A stretch of 29,739 bases of DNA from Collybiopsis luxurians FD-317 M1 (lineage: Eukaryota; Basidiomycota; Agaricomycetes; Agaricales; Omphalotaceae): NCBI GenBank assembly GCA_000827265.1, contig KN834777.1:45611-75349 (forward strand), written 5' to 3'. How positions within the stretch are numbered: position 1 is the first letter of the stretch; every line of letters starts with the position of its first letter. Below the pieces are notes generated by a model. The model worked only from the letters and a program-made list of their open reading frames with translations, was not told where the DNA came from and ran no database searches. Below are positions 8,601 to 18,215 of the stretch, in pieces. Both the position numbers and the translations under genes were made by a program.

Positions 8601-9340
8601 GCCCCTCACTGAGCCATACCCGCAAATGTCAACCTTCCCCCACCCCATGATCAAGCCGCACTACCCGCCAACTAGGTTGTACTCAAATGTCAACAGCGCT
8701 CTCGCACCCACAGTCAAGCCATATGCCAACCAACTCGTTCTCACTTGCACACCTCTGCCTCTGCTCCTAAACCTGCCGAACCCTATCTTTGTCATTCTCC
8801 TTCACCCTCCCATCAATTTTTTCAATTGACAGACATGGACCTCGGCAATGGTGGTGATGATGTGGAAGCTGATTTTCATCCATCCAACATTGAGATGGGC
8901 AACCAGAATGGACCACAGCCTGTGCATGACCATTGCCAACACACTCAACAGTTCTAATATCCAACAATGAGGAAGAGACAGCTGACTGGGTCACCAAGTG
9001 TCCAGCTACATCTCAGATTACTGGCAGTCCCAGAAAATATTCCTAGGTACAATTTCTGCATACTCCTTTTCTTGCAGCTAACATGATTTCCAGATATTAC
9101 CGCTACTATTGCTTTCGGCCCTCAATTGTCACCTACTTCAATAGACTCTCTTCTTGTGTTCTCTCAGACTGTGTTACATTGCTCACTCACTATCTGCTTG
9201 GTTTTTGTTGCCGCTTTGCTCACTCACTGCTTGTCTGGACTTTGGTTGTCTTTTGCCGCACTACGAGCCATACTGTACTTGAGTCTACTAATAAGATAAC
9301 TAGTGTATGTAAATTGGGACCCAACAAGAATGCAGTGCAC
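8601..9340. other. Degenerate coding-like remnants, end of unit 1
   Basis: The sequence aligns with 17021-17690 and 24881-25700. It contains scattered coding-like pieces on the + strand, including a Pro-rich stretch (about 8557-8820) and an acidic phrase STVLISNNEEETADWVTKC (about 8947-9003), each broken by stops. These may be the last exons of the acidic-protein relic. No intact gene is present. Confidence 0.4.
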
Positions 9341-9439
9341 AGTTGACAGCAGAGATACCAATGATGGAGTGATCAATTTAAAACCGGTGCTGGAGACCCA
9401 GTGTTACAGCCCAGGTGAGTTGTGCCAGCTGTACTGTTT

Positions 9440-9830
9440 TTTCACAATTTCAGTTAACCCTTGCTGCATTATCATCATACCCAGCATCATTCATAGCTCT
9501 TTCTACTGGATACAATGCCTACATATCTTATTTTAAAGCCAATATCCCTCAACAAATCACTGAGAAGATCCAGCGCCAGCATGGTCATTGACCCAAACTA
9601 CATGGCGCCATGGCCTTCTGATGCTTTAACATTCAACCACCACCTCCTTGCTATTTCTGCATTCTAATAATACCACAGCAGCACTTGTATTTGCTCATTT
9701 AATTGGATAGAATACCTCTGGATTTTCCCTATATTTTCTTAACCAAAACCCTTCCACAATTTGCTGAGAATGTCCAAGTTAGAAGCACCAACACAATGCC
9801 ACAGGGGGTTACTGACCTGAACTACAAGCC
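9440..9830 (+). repeat. Tandem duplication of the Sec14 promoter/start region (unit 2)
   Basis: Same paired arrangement as in unit 1. The upstream half (about 9495-9605) carries a decayed GAGAAGATCCAG..CAGCATGGTCA in place of the start exon. The downstream half leads to the ATG at 9770. Confidence 0.5.
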
Positions 9831-10292
9831 TTTGCCTGGTAGTCTGGATAATTTGACCATTCCTCAGCAGCATGCACTGGACAAGTTCAAGAAAGAGCTG
9901 CAGGATGAGGGGGTTTTTGTCGAGGAAAGAATGGATGATGCCACTCATTTATGGTCTGTTTCTTTTGCTCCTATCTTTTTAAGCTAGTAGCTTGAGCTTG
10001 TTCCATGTGTTAGATTTCTCAGAGCACCAAAATTTGACATTGCCTTAGTGAAGGCAGTGATAACCAATTGCAAAAAGTGGAGGAAAGAATTTGGAGTTGA
10101 TGATATTGTAAAGTACATCTTCCTGCACTTTTTTGAGATACTCCAGCTGATCAAGTGCATAGAGACTTTGACTTCCCGGAAAAGGAGGAAGTAGACAAGT
10201 ATTATCTGCAATTTTATCATAATATCAACAAGGTGCGTGTTGCCGTCTTATTCTTCCCGTCTTCTGCTCAATGGACACCAGGATGGTCATAA
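9770..10292 (+). pseudogene. SEC14: Sec14-like protein, copy B, truncated pseudogene
   Basis: Exons 1-3 are recognisable: 9770-9953, 10014-10112 and 10163-10232. The last two have exactly the sizes (99 and 70 nt) of the better copies. Compared with copy C, a 16-nt deletion just after the start throws exon 1 out of frame. A different upstream frame then covers the phrase KFKKELQDEGVFVEERMDDAT. Exon 4 begins at 10282 with GATGGTC and loses all homology within about 10 bases, so the entire lipid-binding domain is missing. The break abuts an inverted rearranged block, which suggests one event removed the 3' half. Confidence 0.75.
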
Positions 10293-10429
10293 CTACTAAT
10301 TCATTGCTCCACAAGAATGCCACCAAATTTACAGTTGTCCTGGCATTGGAGAAGCAATGAATACAAATTTTGTTTGGAAGTACTAAGAAACACCATCACT
10401 GAGGTGCATTTTTTGAAAACAATGCTACA
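10293..10429. other. Unassigned sequence at rearrangement breakpoint
   Basis: About 140 bp between the Sec14 break and the inverted 3'-flank block. It matches no other part of the window that I can see. Confidence 0.3.
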
Positions 10430-10765
10430 AAGACACAAATAACTGTCAATTACCTTAGTTTACCAAGTATTCTATACAATTCATATATAACATGCAATTA
10501 CTTCCTGAGCATGTGTCTTAAATTTGTCTGAATCTATGTAACATATTAATTTAACCTGAATTTTGAAAATTATGCAATACTTTCAAGTTTCTATTGAGCA
10601 AAGAAACTGAATCATAATGCATGGCCTTTTGAGATATGAGACATATGGGACACTTAGATGCTAACTTGCACAATTTTTTTGTACAGATTTCTTTGCTGTG
10701 ACAGTGGGCAGAGGCTGCCTCTATAAATGGATAACTGAGTCAGGTTTGAATTTCACAGAGAATCC
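10430..10765 (+). repeat. Inverted copy of the DUF6535-ankyrin 3' flank
   Basis: Read on the minus strand, this block matches the spacer downstream of the ankyrin genes (compare 19500-19860). The order is preserved: the GAGCCTG / TAAATGGAT part, the GTCTCATATCTCAAAAG part, the GATTCAGTTTCTTTGC part, then the AGTAATTGCATG part. Identity is reduced, so the inversion is not recent. The directly oriented spacer is also present, at 11290-11809. Confidence 0.7.
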
Positions 10766-10769
10766 ACTT

Positions 10770-11155
10770 AACAGTATTGTTAATTCCTATTTGTATATTG
10801 GTATCTGCCCCATGTTCTACAAGCCACTTGGTAATGTCTAGACTCTGCACAGCTGCAGCATGTAGTGCAGTGCCATATGGTTCCCTTTTTACATTGACAT
10901 TTACCCCTTTGGTCAGTAAGAATTGGACAACATCCAGTTTTACCCAATGTGCTGCCTGTCAGAGTGACCTTTGACATTCCTCAGTTGAGTTGACCTCAAA
11001 GGCAATAGGACTTTCAAGCTTTCAAGCAAGAATTGAAGCAAATTCAATTTTTCCTCTCCTGCAGCAGCCTCAGTTGCACTTTTAAAAAATTTGTCATCAT
11101 AATTTTTTTTTGTTGCTCCATATTTGACTAAAATTTAAGCAATATCCAAATGACC
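10770..11155 (-). pseudogene. Fragment of a fifth DUF6535-ankyrin gene
   Basis: Minus-strand homology to about four ankyrin repeats, with broken frames. Pieces such as KLDVVQFLLTKGV, EPYGTALHAAA, LDITKWLVEHGAD and a decayed TEECQRSL region can be read. There are stops and indels (for example a duplicated CTTTCAAG near 11010-11025). It ends abruptly near 11155, at the site where copies 1-4 continue into the first repeat. It lacks the DUF6535 part altogether. It is a relic of an extra, partly deleted unit. Confidence 0.75.
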
Positions 11156-11809
11156 CCTATAGTAGGATGCATATATGTTAAATGGTGACCGGGCCGTCTT
11201 ATCGGCATAGGTGCCATGTCTCTCCTATTTAGTATAGTAACCATCCTGGGATGAAGCAAGCCCCTAACGTATCTTGCTTTGTACCAGGTGTGTATATCAA
11301 TTCTGACAAGCTTGCTTAGGGTATTTTGGTGTATAGTTTCTTGGGCCTTGTCCACTACTGACTGGTTATGGTTAATCTGGAAGTTGTGCGAGTATGGATC
11401 TTTCAGAGATTGGTTCTCTGTGAAGCCCATACATGTTTCTGGGGTTGTACCAGACTTGAGCCTGACTTCCAAACCTAAATTATCATCCATTTACTGCAGG
11501 CTTACAGAGGTAGCCTCTCACTGGCATAGCAAGGAAATCTCAACAAAAAAATTGTTCAAGTTAGCATCTAGGAGTCTCAAAAGACTGTGGATCATGATTC
11601 AGTTTTTTTGCTCAATAGAAAATACTGCATAAATTTTTTCTTTATTCAAGTTAAATATGATACACAAAATCAAGGCATATATTTAGGAAGTAATTGCATA
11701 GTACATATAATCTGCATAAACTGAGGTAATTGAATACTATAATTAGTGCAAGACATGAGATAGAAGAGGGGGAGCCACTGTAAGACAATTACAGTCCACA
11801 GATTTAGAA
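11156..11809. other. Junction sequence and convergent spacer of unit 2
   Basis: 11156-11290 has no counterpart elsewhere in the window. From about 11295 the sequence is the standard spacer shared with 19420-19928 and 27340-27825. The minus-strand AATAAA at 11641-11646 lies about 165 bp beyond the stop of the ankyrin gene and is a candidate polyadenylation signal. Confidence 0.5.
11641..11646 (-). terminator. Candidate polyadenylation signal AATAAA of copy 2
   Basis: Minus-strand AATAAA, about 165 bp past the stop codon. The same hexamer stands in the same context at 19760-19765 and 27657-27662 for copies 3 and 4, and is absent in copy 1. Confidence 0.4.
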
Positions 11810-14273
11810 TTAGTATTGAGCTCCATGATCCCTTAAGTACTGTGCTATATCCTTCTTCTTGCAGGCAAGTGCTGCTTTCAATGCTGTTCCAAAGTAGCCT
11901 CCTTGGACATTGAGATCTGCACCTTTCTCTACTAGGAATTTTACAATGCCCAGTCTTTTAGCAGAAGCAGCTGCTTGAAGTGCTGTTCCAAAAAAACCTC
12001 CTTCTATATTGACATTTGCATCATTTTCTACTAGGAATTGAACAATATCCAGGTGTCCCAGGCATGCTGCTGCTTGCAGTGCGGTGCCATAATACCCCCC
12101 TTGGACATTGACATCTGCATTATTTTCCACTAGGAATTTCACAATATCCAGGTGCCCAGACTGAGCCGCTGCTTGCAGTGCAGTGTTGAAAAATCCTGTC
12201 TGTATATTGATGTCAGCCCCATGTTCTACAAGCAACTTCACAATATCTAGACTCCCACAGGCTGCAACCTGTAATGCAGTGCCATGCGGTTCTCCTGTTG
12301 CATTGACATCTACCCCTTTGGTCAACAAGGATTGGACAACATCCAGTTTACCACTAAGGGCTGCATGCTGGAGTGACCTTTGACATTCCTCAGTTGAATC
12401 AACCTCAGAGGCAATGGTATTTTCAAGCAAGTATTTAACCAGGTCCAATTTTCCCTGTCCTGCAGCAGCCTCAGTTGCACTTTCATAATTTCGGTAACCA
12501 TACTTTTTCTTTGTTGCTCCATATTTGACCAAAATTGTAGCAGTATCCAAATGGCCAGATTTGGAGGCCTCATATAATGCATCAGAATACCAATCAAGTG
12601 CCTGGGGAAACTTAGTTTTGTGTTCCTCTATTATCTCAATGAACCTTGTCAACACTGATTCATTGCCATCTGCGGCAGCCTTCAGCAGAGACTTATCCAT
12701 CATTTCCTTATCAAATCCTGGAAAAGAACTATGATCTGGGAGTTGAATCCACTTGGAAATGGTAGAAGGCCAGATTTTGGCATCATAGCTGTTAGGGTCC
12801 TTGATTTGTGCTAGAGCATTGCAAATTGTTTGAGACAGCATAGTGATATGCTCTGATTCAAGTTTAAATTTCAGCACATCGAGCAATTGCTGGTGGTACC
12901 AAGAATTTTGAGATTTATTTTCAGTCAAGAATTCAGAAAAAATCCCATGCAGGGCCTGAGAAACAATCTCTCGAATGGATGAATTTGACTGCAAAGTGCA
13001 TAACCAAGCAATTATATCAATGGACATTATATCAAGTCTTGTAATCCATCTGTTACTACTTTCCAATTTAAGCATTTTATGCTCAGCATCTTTCAAAGAT
13101 CCTGGAAGAGCATCTGAATTAAAAAATAATCTGTTCAATGCCTTGTATGGATGCATTATATAATTTACTGGTTTGAAAAGCAGTGGTATCCTGTAAGGGC
13201 ATTCCAACCAAATTGGTGTCAGGAAAATGCTCCCCAAGTACATTGAAAATGCAAGGATTGTAACTGTGACTACAATCCAACAGAGTGACTGGTGCAGCTC
13301 AGATACATATAATGAAAGGCCAACAAAGAAAAGTGCCAAAGATGCATGGAGAATAAGAGGTAAGGTTCCAATGATCTCTGGAACTTTCCATTTCTCCAAT
13401 CCGGAAAATCTAAACTGCCTAATCACAGCTCTTTCTTTGGCATTTCCAGATGATATGGAACTGTATGCTTGAAGCCATTGCTTCACCAGTACAGATAGAA
13501 GTGCAGTGGCAAGTGACAAAGAGAGACTTGCAAAGAATAAACTATTTATCCACAGGTCGTTTTTACTTGGGATGACATTGCTTAGATCAACTGATGAAAG
13601 TGGGATAGCCTTAATCTCTGTTACATTTCCTGCTGCTCTGAGCAACTTGACCTGCTCTAAAAGCAAGGTGGCAGTGATTTGAGAGTAGTCAGGCTGTAGA
13701 GAATCTACAGTGGCAACAACAAATGTGGTCACAACTGCAGAGAAAAGTGCAGCCTATAAATTTTACCAAGGGATATTTAGTCTATATCATTAATGCTTAC
13801 TGAATACTCACAAATATTAGGAGAGAGTCAATGGTATCCTTGAAGCCTCGCAACAGTTCGTCATCGTAGCTTTCGGCCTCATCAAGATAGACCTTCCAGA
13901 CCCGGGCATTTTCCTTGAACTCTTCACCAAAAGGATCTGGGGGATATTTTTCTGTATAGTTGTATGTCCGAGTTCCTGCATCCAGTAGGTTAAATGGTCA
14001 TCACCAGTGAAATATAAAATGCTTACCAGTATACAGTGATTGATATGGTGATTGATATGGAGGAATGCCAAAGAAGTGGCCTCCCTCATTATCCTTCTTT
14101 CTTCCAGGTAAGGGTAGTGATCCATAGTTTGGGATGGTTCTATCCTGTGGAGTGTCCTCTGTGACCGGATCATGGAAAGTATCCATATGGTCCATTTCCA
14201 CAGCAACATAATTTTCTTGCGAGGGCTCATCTCTGCTGGTGTTTGTGAAAGGGGCTGGTTCCAGGTTGGACAT
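11810..14273 (-). CDS. DUF6535-ankyrin membrane protein, copy 2 (intact)
   Basis: Exons 14027-14273, 13812-13975 and 11810-13753; introns of 51 and 58 bp have GT..AG ends and keep the frame, giving 784 residues. The MSNLEPAPF start is chosen because it aligns with copies 1 and 3 and lies about 57 bp below a shared TATA box. Residues 1-82 are polar, ending in a YQSPYQSLYTG phrase. DUF6535 follows, beginning near VWKVYLDEAESYDDE, with four hydrophobic helices at about 132-153, 208-230, 263-287 and 293-315. A linker of about 180 residues leads to eight ankyrin repeats (about 526-784), several in near-identical register (GTALQAAA..LDIVKFLVE.GADVN). It is probably membrane-anchored with a protein-binding C-terminus. 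The partner and function are unknown, and no nucleotide-binding domain is present. Confidence 0.9.
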
Positions 14274-14329
14274 AGCGATGTAACAATTGGGACAGGGAAA
14301 AAGTGGAAAAATCAAATGTTCAATGGGAA

Positions 14330-14336
14330 CTTTATA
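14330..14336 (-). promoter_or_regulatory. TATA box of DUF6535-ankyrin copy 2
   Basis: TATAAAG on the minus strand, about 57 bp upstream of the start codon, conserved with copies 1 and 3. Confidence 0.55.
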
Positions 14337-14843
14337 TGATGCTCAAGTTGCCTCGTGCATTTCCGCTGTCATTCCATATGTCGGTATATATTGCTGTCAA
14401 AATTGCGGCTAAAATTGCTCTAACAATGCACATTTCTCATGTCTGTCTGTTTTAAACGTCGCTGAAACCGTGGGTTCTTGCTCGGCTTTCTACCTGCGCT
14501 GGCTGAGCTGAAATGGGGGGAAAGGGTATGGAGATAGTAAATACCTATACTGACGTTCACGAAAATTGCTACCTTCCAGAAATCAACATCATGAGGACTC
14601 ACATTGATCGATTATTCACACTGCCCGGGGGGATCAGAAGCTGTAGTCTTGTATCCGGTGTATACCAGACAACAAATAGAGCGGAATTACAAGCATGAAT
14701 ATGAGCGACTATTGTACTAGTTGACAGTCATGAGTTTTGATCCAGCAAGGATGATTTGTTGAGGGCGATTGTAGTAATAACGATCCTCGGGCAACCTTCA
14801 ACTCTGCTCGGTGTGGTTAGTTGAGGTCGCAGATTTCAGGAAC

Positions 14844-15131
14844 ATGAGTGAAATAAACATACCACATTTTGACCGAGCTGGCCTAGAAGGCGGTAAGTAA
14901 TCTTTTTTGAGCTCCAATTTAGTATTACATTGAATGATAGATCTAGGGCGGTCGCAGTATAGGATAGTTGATGTCAGCGTTCTGTATAGTCTTTTTGTTT
15001 GTGTCACCAGTGTCAAGATGGACAGTGAATATACAGTAGATCGACAAGCAGCACTGGGAACTGAGAGCCCAGAAACTCACTGCCAGGGACAGTTCAAGGA
15101 ATATGCTGTCGTGATAAATACTAATGTCTAA
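14844..15131 (+). CDS. Small spliced ORF, 70 codons, unrecognised
   Basis: Tentative two-exon gene. Exon 1 (14844-14892) encodes MSEINIPHFDRAGLEG up to a GTAAGT donor. The acceptor AG at 14966-14967 gives an in-frame second exon (14968-15131) with a short hydrophobic run (SVLYSLFVCV) followed by a polar tail ending YAVVINTNV. A later AG at 15010-15011 would not keep the frame. Unit 1 has the same start, donor and acceptor but a premature TGA; unit 3 lacks the locus. It lies just upstream of the phosducin relic on the same strand and could be a remnant first exon of another gene. No family is recognised. Confidence 0.3.
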
Positions 15132-15185
15132 GAACTGCGAAGACCTCCACAAGTGATCTATATACATGATTTGCATGGGGTTTGC

Positions 15186-15327
15186 TTGACGATGAATGGT
15201 ATCTTTATCAATTCTTAATTTTATGAGGCAAGTCAGTAAAAGGGCGAACGAGGATTAAAGGAAAGTTCGGAAGGTTAAGTTGACGCTGAATGGTATCTTT
15301 ATCCAGTCTGGATTTTAGGAGGCAAGC
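15186..15327. repeat. 48-bp direct repeat at 94-bp spacing (unit 2)
   Basis: Counterpart of the repeat pair at 5653-5794, with copies at about 15186-15233 and 15280-15327. Confidence 0.6.
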
Positions 15328-15784
15328 TGTCGAGGAAAAGCACTAGAAGCACTAACAAGGTCTCAAGGAAGTTCGATGAAATGGAGTAGTAAAAAGAGCG
15401 CAGCATGTTTGCAGTGCGTAGTTGAGAGGATTGATGCTGAGGGACCCGGTGTTCCGGCCCGGGTGACATCGGCTTTCTTACGCCTGTGCCGTTGGTCACT
15501 TTTTCACGTTTCACCACTATTTGCTCCTTAGTAAACTAGTAAACTCCTACACTCTTTATTCACTCTTTACTCCCATTTCCAACAAAAAATGGCTTTTAAT
15601 CCAATGTTTGGTCAATTACCCGATTAACTCACGAGACGTTCAAGTGTTCAGATATTGACGCCTTGGTTTTCACTGGCAAAGTTCAACGACCAGAACGCTC
15701 ATGTCGCTGACTAGATCTGGTAAGTTGGAACCAAGCCATCTTAAAGCGAAGCCGAAGGTTTATATTCAATCATTCTTTGGACAG

Positions 15785-16145
15785 ATGCTTCCTATTGGAT
15801 GACACGCTGGCCCATCTAGCTCGAATGTACCCCGATACCAAATTCCTCCGACCTCATGCAGCAGCGCTCAAATTTGCATCCACCTCCAAACCTAAACCTG
15901 CTCCAAGTATAAAGCAGCCTTTGTGACCAATATGAGATGATGATGAGGACGATTTGTTTGATGATGAAGATTTCTGGGACGTTGACGATGAGGAAGAATA
16001 GGACTGGTACAAGGAAGACGACGTCAATCTCGATATGCTTCCCACCATGCTCGTATACTGCAACGGCCAGCTTGTTCACAGTTGGGTCAGGGTAAATTGG
16101 GAAGCAGGAGAGGCTTGCATCAAGGAGCTACAAGAGTTTGGCTAA
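15785..16145 (+). pseudogene. Phosducin-like relic, copy 2
   Basis: Best-preserved phosducin-like C-terminal exon. It follows a GTAAGT..CAG intron (about 15721-15784). It reads CFLLDDTLAHLARMYPDTKF, continues through HAAALKFASTS, and stops at a TGA near the acidic insert. The acidic stretch carries a further in-frame TAG (..DVDDEEE-stop-DWYKE), then gives LDMLPTMLVYCNGQLV and SWVRVNWEAGEACIKEL, and ends QEFG-TAA at 16143-16145. The thioredoxin-fold end and natural stop are clear, but at least two lesions make it non-functional. No N-terminal phosducin helix was recognised upstream. Confidence 0.6.
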
Positions 16146-16245
16146 TGTTACGAAGTGTGTATATTTGCCCAATCTCTTTGCTTTTTTTTTAGCTCAAATA
16201 TGGTCTAGAGCCCAAGACGAGATCAAAACTGGAGTTGTCCCTGCC

Positions 16246-17077
16246 ATGACTTCTGACAGTGTTCTGGCATTCCTCATCGACTGGACCTAATATGACAAAA
16301 ATCAATTGCTGCGTGGAAATCTTTTGCAACTGCTATTCATTGCGTACTTTCATTTTTCTGCTTCACACCTATGCACCACCGTCCTGACTGTCATCATGTT
16401 TCCAGGCCTTCAAATGTATCATGCCTAGCCCGACCTCTGCCCTCAAACCTAAACTTCAGCCTACTCGAAGAGGGAATGTAGAGATTTGAGGTATAGAAGA
16501 AGTTTCGAGCTAAAATTACACTTATGTGGCTGCAGTTGTGAGTCCCATTGTTTTTATTTCACAGTCGATTCATCTCTTGCTAACTTTGGCTCTCAATATT
16601 GACTCTTCAGTCGTACAGCAAGAAAGACAGAAGTTCCAAGGAGGCTGAATGGTCGAGTGGAATGAGAAAGCCCCAGCCCACTGGAGGGTAAAAACCTTCG
16701 ACAACTGAACCAGTACGTCGTTACCGAATATCTATTTCGTCACTAGTCAATTTTTATCTAGGGAAATCTTCGGCGCTGAGGACGATGAAGATGACAAACC
16801 AGCGTCCGACTCTGACCTTGTGCTACTCCACCAGCACATGGGCTACTATATCGACTCGGATGAAGAATCGAACCCAAATCTCAAAGACCCTCGCCCCTCA
16901 AAATCTTCCAATCCCTCATCCGACAAAGCGAATGAGCCAATTCGTCTTCATTCCCAGGAATATTGTGCTGCTAACAAACTGGTTCCTTCAACTCAAGACA
17001 TTCGAAGCTCCTCACTGAGCCATACCCGTAAACGTCAACTTTCCCCTACCCCACGATCAAGCTGCACTACCCGCTAA
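16246..17077 (+). pseudogene. Relic of unrecognised acidic multi-exon protein, copy 2
   Basis: Begins at MTSDSVLAFLIDWT (16246), which quickly meets a stop (ACC TAA). Its first donor is changed from GGTAATC to GGAAATC. Further exons give KKDRSSKEAEWSSGMRKPQP, then across a GTAAAA..CTAG intron to EIFGAEDDEDDKPASDSDL and QHMGYYIDSDEES, and on to a basic TRKRQLSPTP tail ending about 17077. The long last frame is the best view of the ancestral protein: acidic, Ser-rich and then basic, possibly nuclear. The function is unknown. Confidence 0.4.
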
Positions 17078-17798
17078 CTAGGTTGTACTCAAATATCGAC
17101 AGCGCTCTTGCACCCACAGCTAAGCTGTATGCCAACCAAGTCATTCTCGCTTGCACACCTCTGCCCGAGCTCCTCAACCTGCCAAATCCTCTTGTTGTCA
17201 TTCTCCTTCACCCTCCTGCCAACTTTTCACTCTACGGGCATGGACCTCAGCAATGACGGTGATGACAACCGGAATGGACCACAACCTGTGCATGACCATT
17301 GCTGACACACTCGACAGTTCTGATATCCAACGATGAGGGAGGGATAGCTGACTGGGTCACCAAGTGTCCAGCTACCTCTCCGACTACTGGCAGTCCCGGG
17401 AAATGTTCCTAGGTATGCTTTCTGCATATTCTTTTTCTCGCAGCTAACGTAATTTCCAGATATTACGCCTACTATTGCTTTCGGTCCTCAATTGTCGCTC
17501 GACTTGATAGATACTGTTGCTATGCTTACTCGGACTATGTTACGTAGTTCACTTGCAATTTGCTTAGACATATTTTTTCTTGCTGCTTTGCTCCGAGGCC
17601 TGCTACTTGTCCGGCCCTTTGTTGTCTTTCGCTGCGTTATTCGACATACTGTACTCTATCGATAAGGTATTCTAGTGTATGTAAATTATAGTGCACGTGT
17701 ATGAACCTACATATTGTTTTACTTATTGAGCCTCGGTTTCGGGTGAGGCGTTTGAGCGAGGATGAAAGGGACGAGAAAGCTAAAGGTGGTCGGGCGCT
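17078..17798. other. Degenerate remnants, end of unit 2
   Basis: Counterpart of 8601-9340 and 24881-25700: Pro-rich and hydrophobic coding-like pieces with many stops. No intact gene is present. Confidence 0.4.
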
Positions 17799-17844
17799 GG
17801 GGGACCCAGTGTTCCAGCCCAGGTGAGTTGTGACGGCTGTACTG

Positions 17845-18215
17845 GTTTTTTCATGCTTCGAGTTTAACCTGAGCCGCCAGCCTCGCTCGTATTCGTTCTT
17901 TTATTGGATACAATGCATATATTTATCTTTCCTATATTTCCTCCAGCCAACGTCCCTTATAAAATTGCCAAGAACATCCAATTCAGAAGCACCAGCATTC
18001 AAACTACAGGGTGCCAGAGCCTTTCCACACTTTAACCTTTGATCACTCCCTCCTTGCCATTTCCGTATTCTAATCATATCCCGACAACACTCATATTCGC
18101 TCATTTTATCAGATAAAATACCTCCAGATTTGGCCTATATTTTCTTCTTAACTGAAATCCTTTGACAATTTGCCGAGAATGTTCAATTTAGAAGCACCAG
18201 CACAGGCGAGTGCCA
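17845..18215 (+). repeat. Tandem duplication of the Sec14 promoter/start region (unit 3)
   Basis: The upstream half (about 17895-18015) ends in GCCAAGAACATCCAATTCAG, the decayed start. The downstream half ends in GCCGAGAATGTTCAATTTAG at the live ATG, 18179. Confidence 0.65.

Larger units (their letters stand above)
420..9330. repeat. Tandem segmental duplication, unit 1
   Basis: First of the tandem units, with the order Sec14-like (+), DUF6535-ankyrin (-), small spliced ORF (+), phosducin-like relic (+), acidic-protein relic (+). Large parts align by eye with units 2 and 3, including introns and intergenic DNA, so the copies arose by duplication of DNA and not by retroposition. Unit 1 is the most rearranged: three transposon insertions, and a deletion joining the middle of Sec14 directly to the 3' flank of the DUF6535-ankyrin gene. 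Boundaries are approximate. Confidence 0.75.
9340..17690. repeat. Tandem segmental duplication, unit 2
   Basis: Second unit, with the same gene order and strands as unit 1 and without unit 1's three transposons. It holds the only fully visible intact DUF6535-ankyrin gene. It also carries an extra rearranged block (about 10290-11290), with an inverted piece of 3' flank and a partial ankyrin gene, that neither unit 1 nor unit 3 has. Boundaries are approximate. Confidence 0.75.

Noticed and set aside
11128..11490. 120-codon minus-strand open frame
   Set aside because: It spans the rearrangement junction and the non-coding spacer; only its low end overlaps ankyrin homology, and in a different frame.
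11279..11632. 117-codon plus-strand open frame in the spacer
   Set aside because: The homologous spacers of units 3 and 4 do not keep this frame, and the stretch is the 3' flank of the ankyrin gene; chance open frame.
13227..13472. Plus-strand open frames opposite DUF6535, repeated in all copies
   Set aside because: They are antisense shadows of the strongly conserved DUF6535 exon; the minus-strand protein explains the conservation.
11810..14273. NLR-type immune receptor
   Set aside because: The C-terminus is repeat-based as in NLRs, but no Walker A, Walker B or other NACHT/NB-ARC motif appears between the membrane domain and the repeats.
15439..15466. tRNA gene at the GGGACCC..GGGTGA motif
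   Set aside because: An A-box-like and a weak B-box-like sequence are present, but no cloverleaf with a 7-bp acceptor stem and 5-bp T stem can be drawn.
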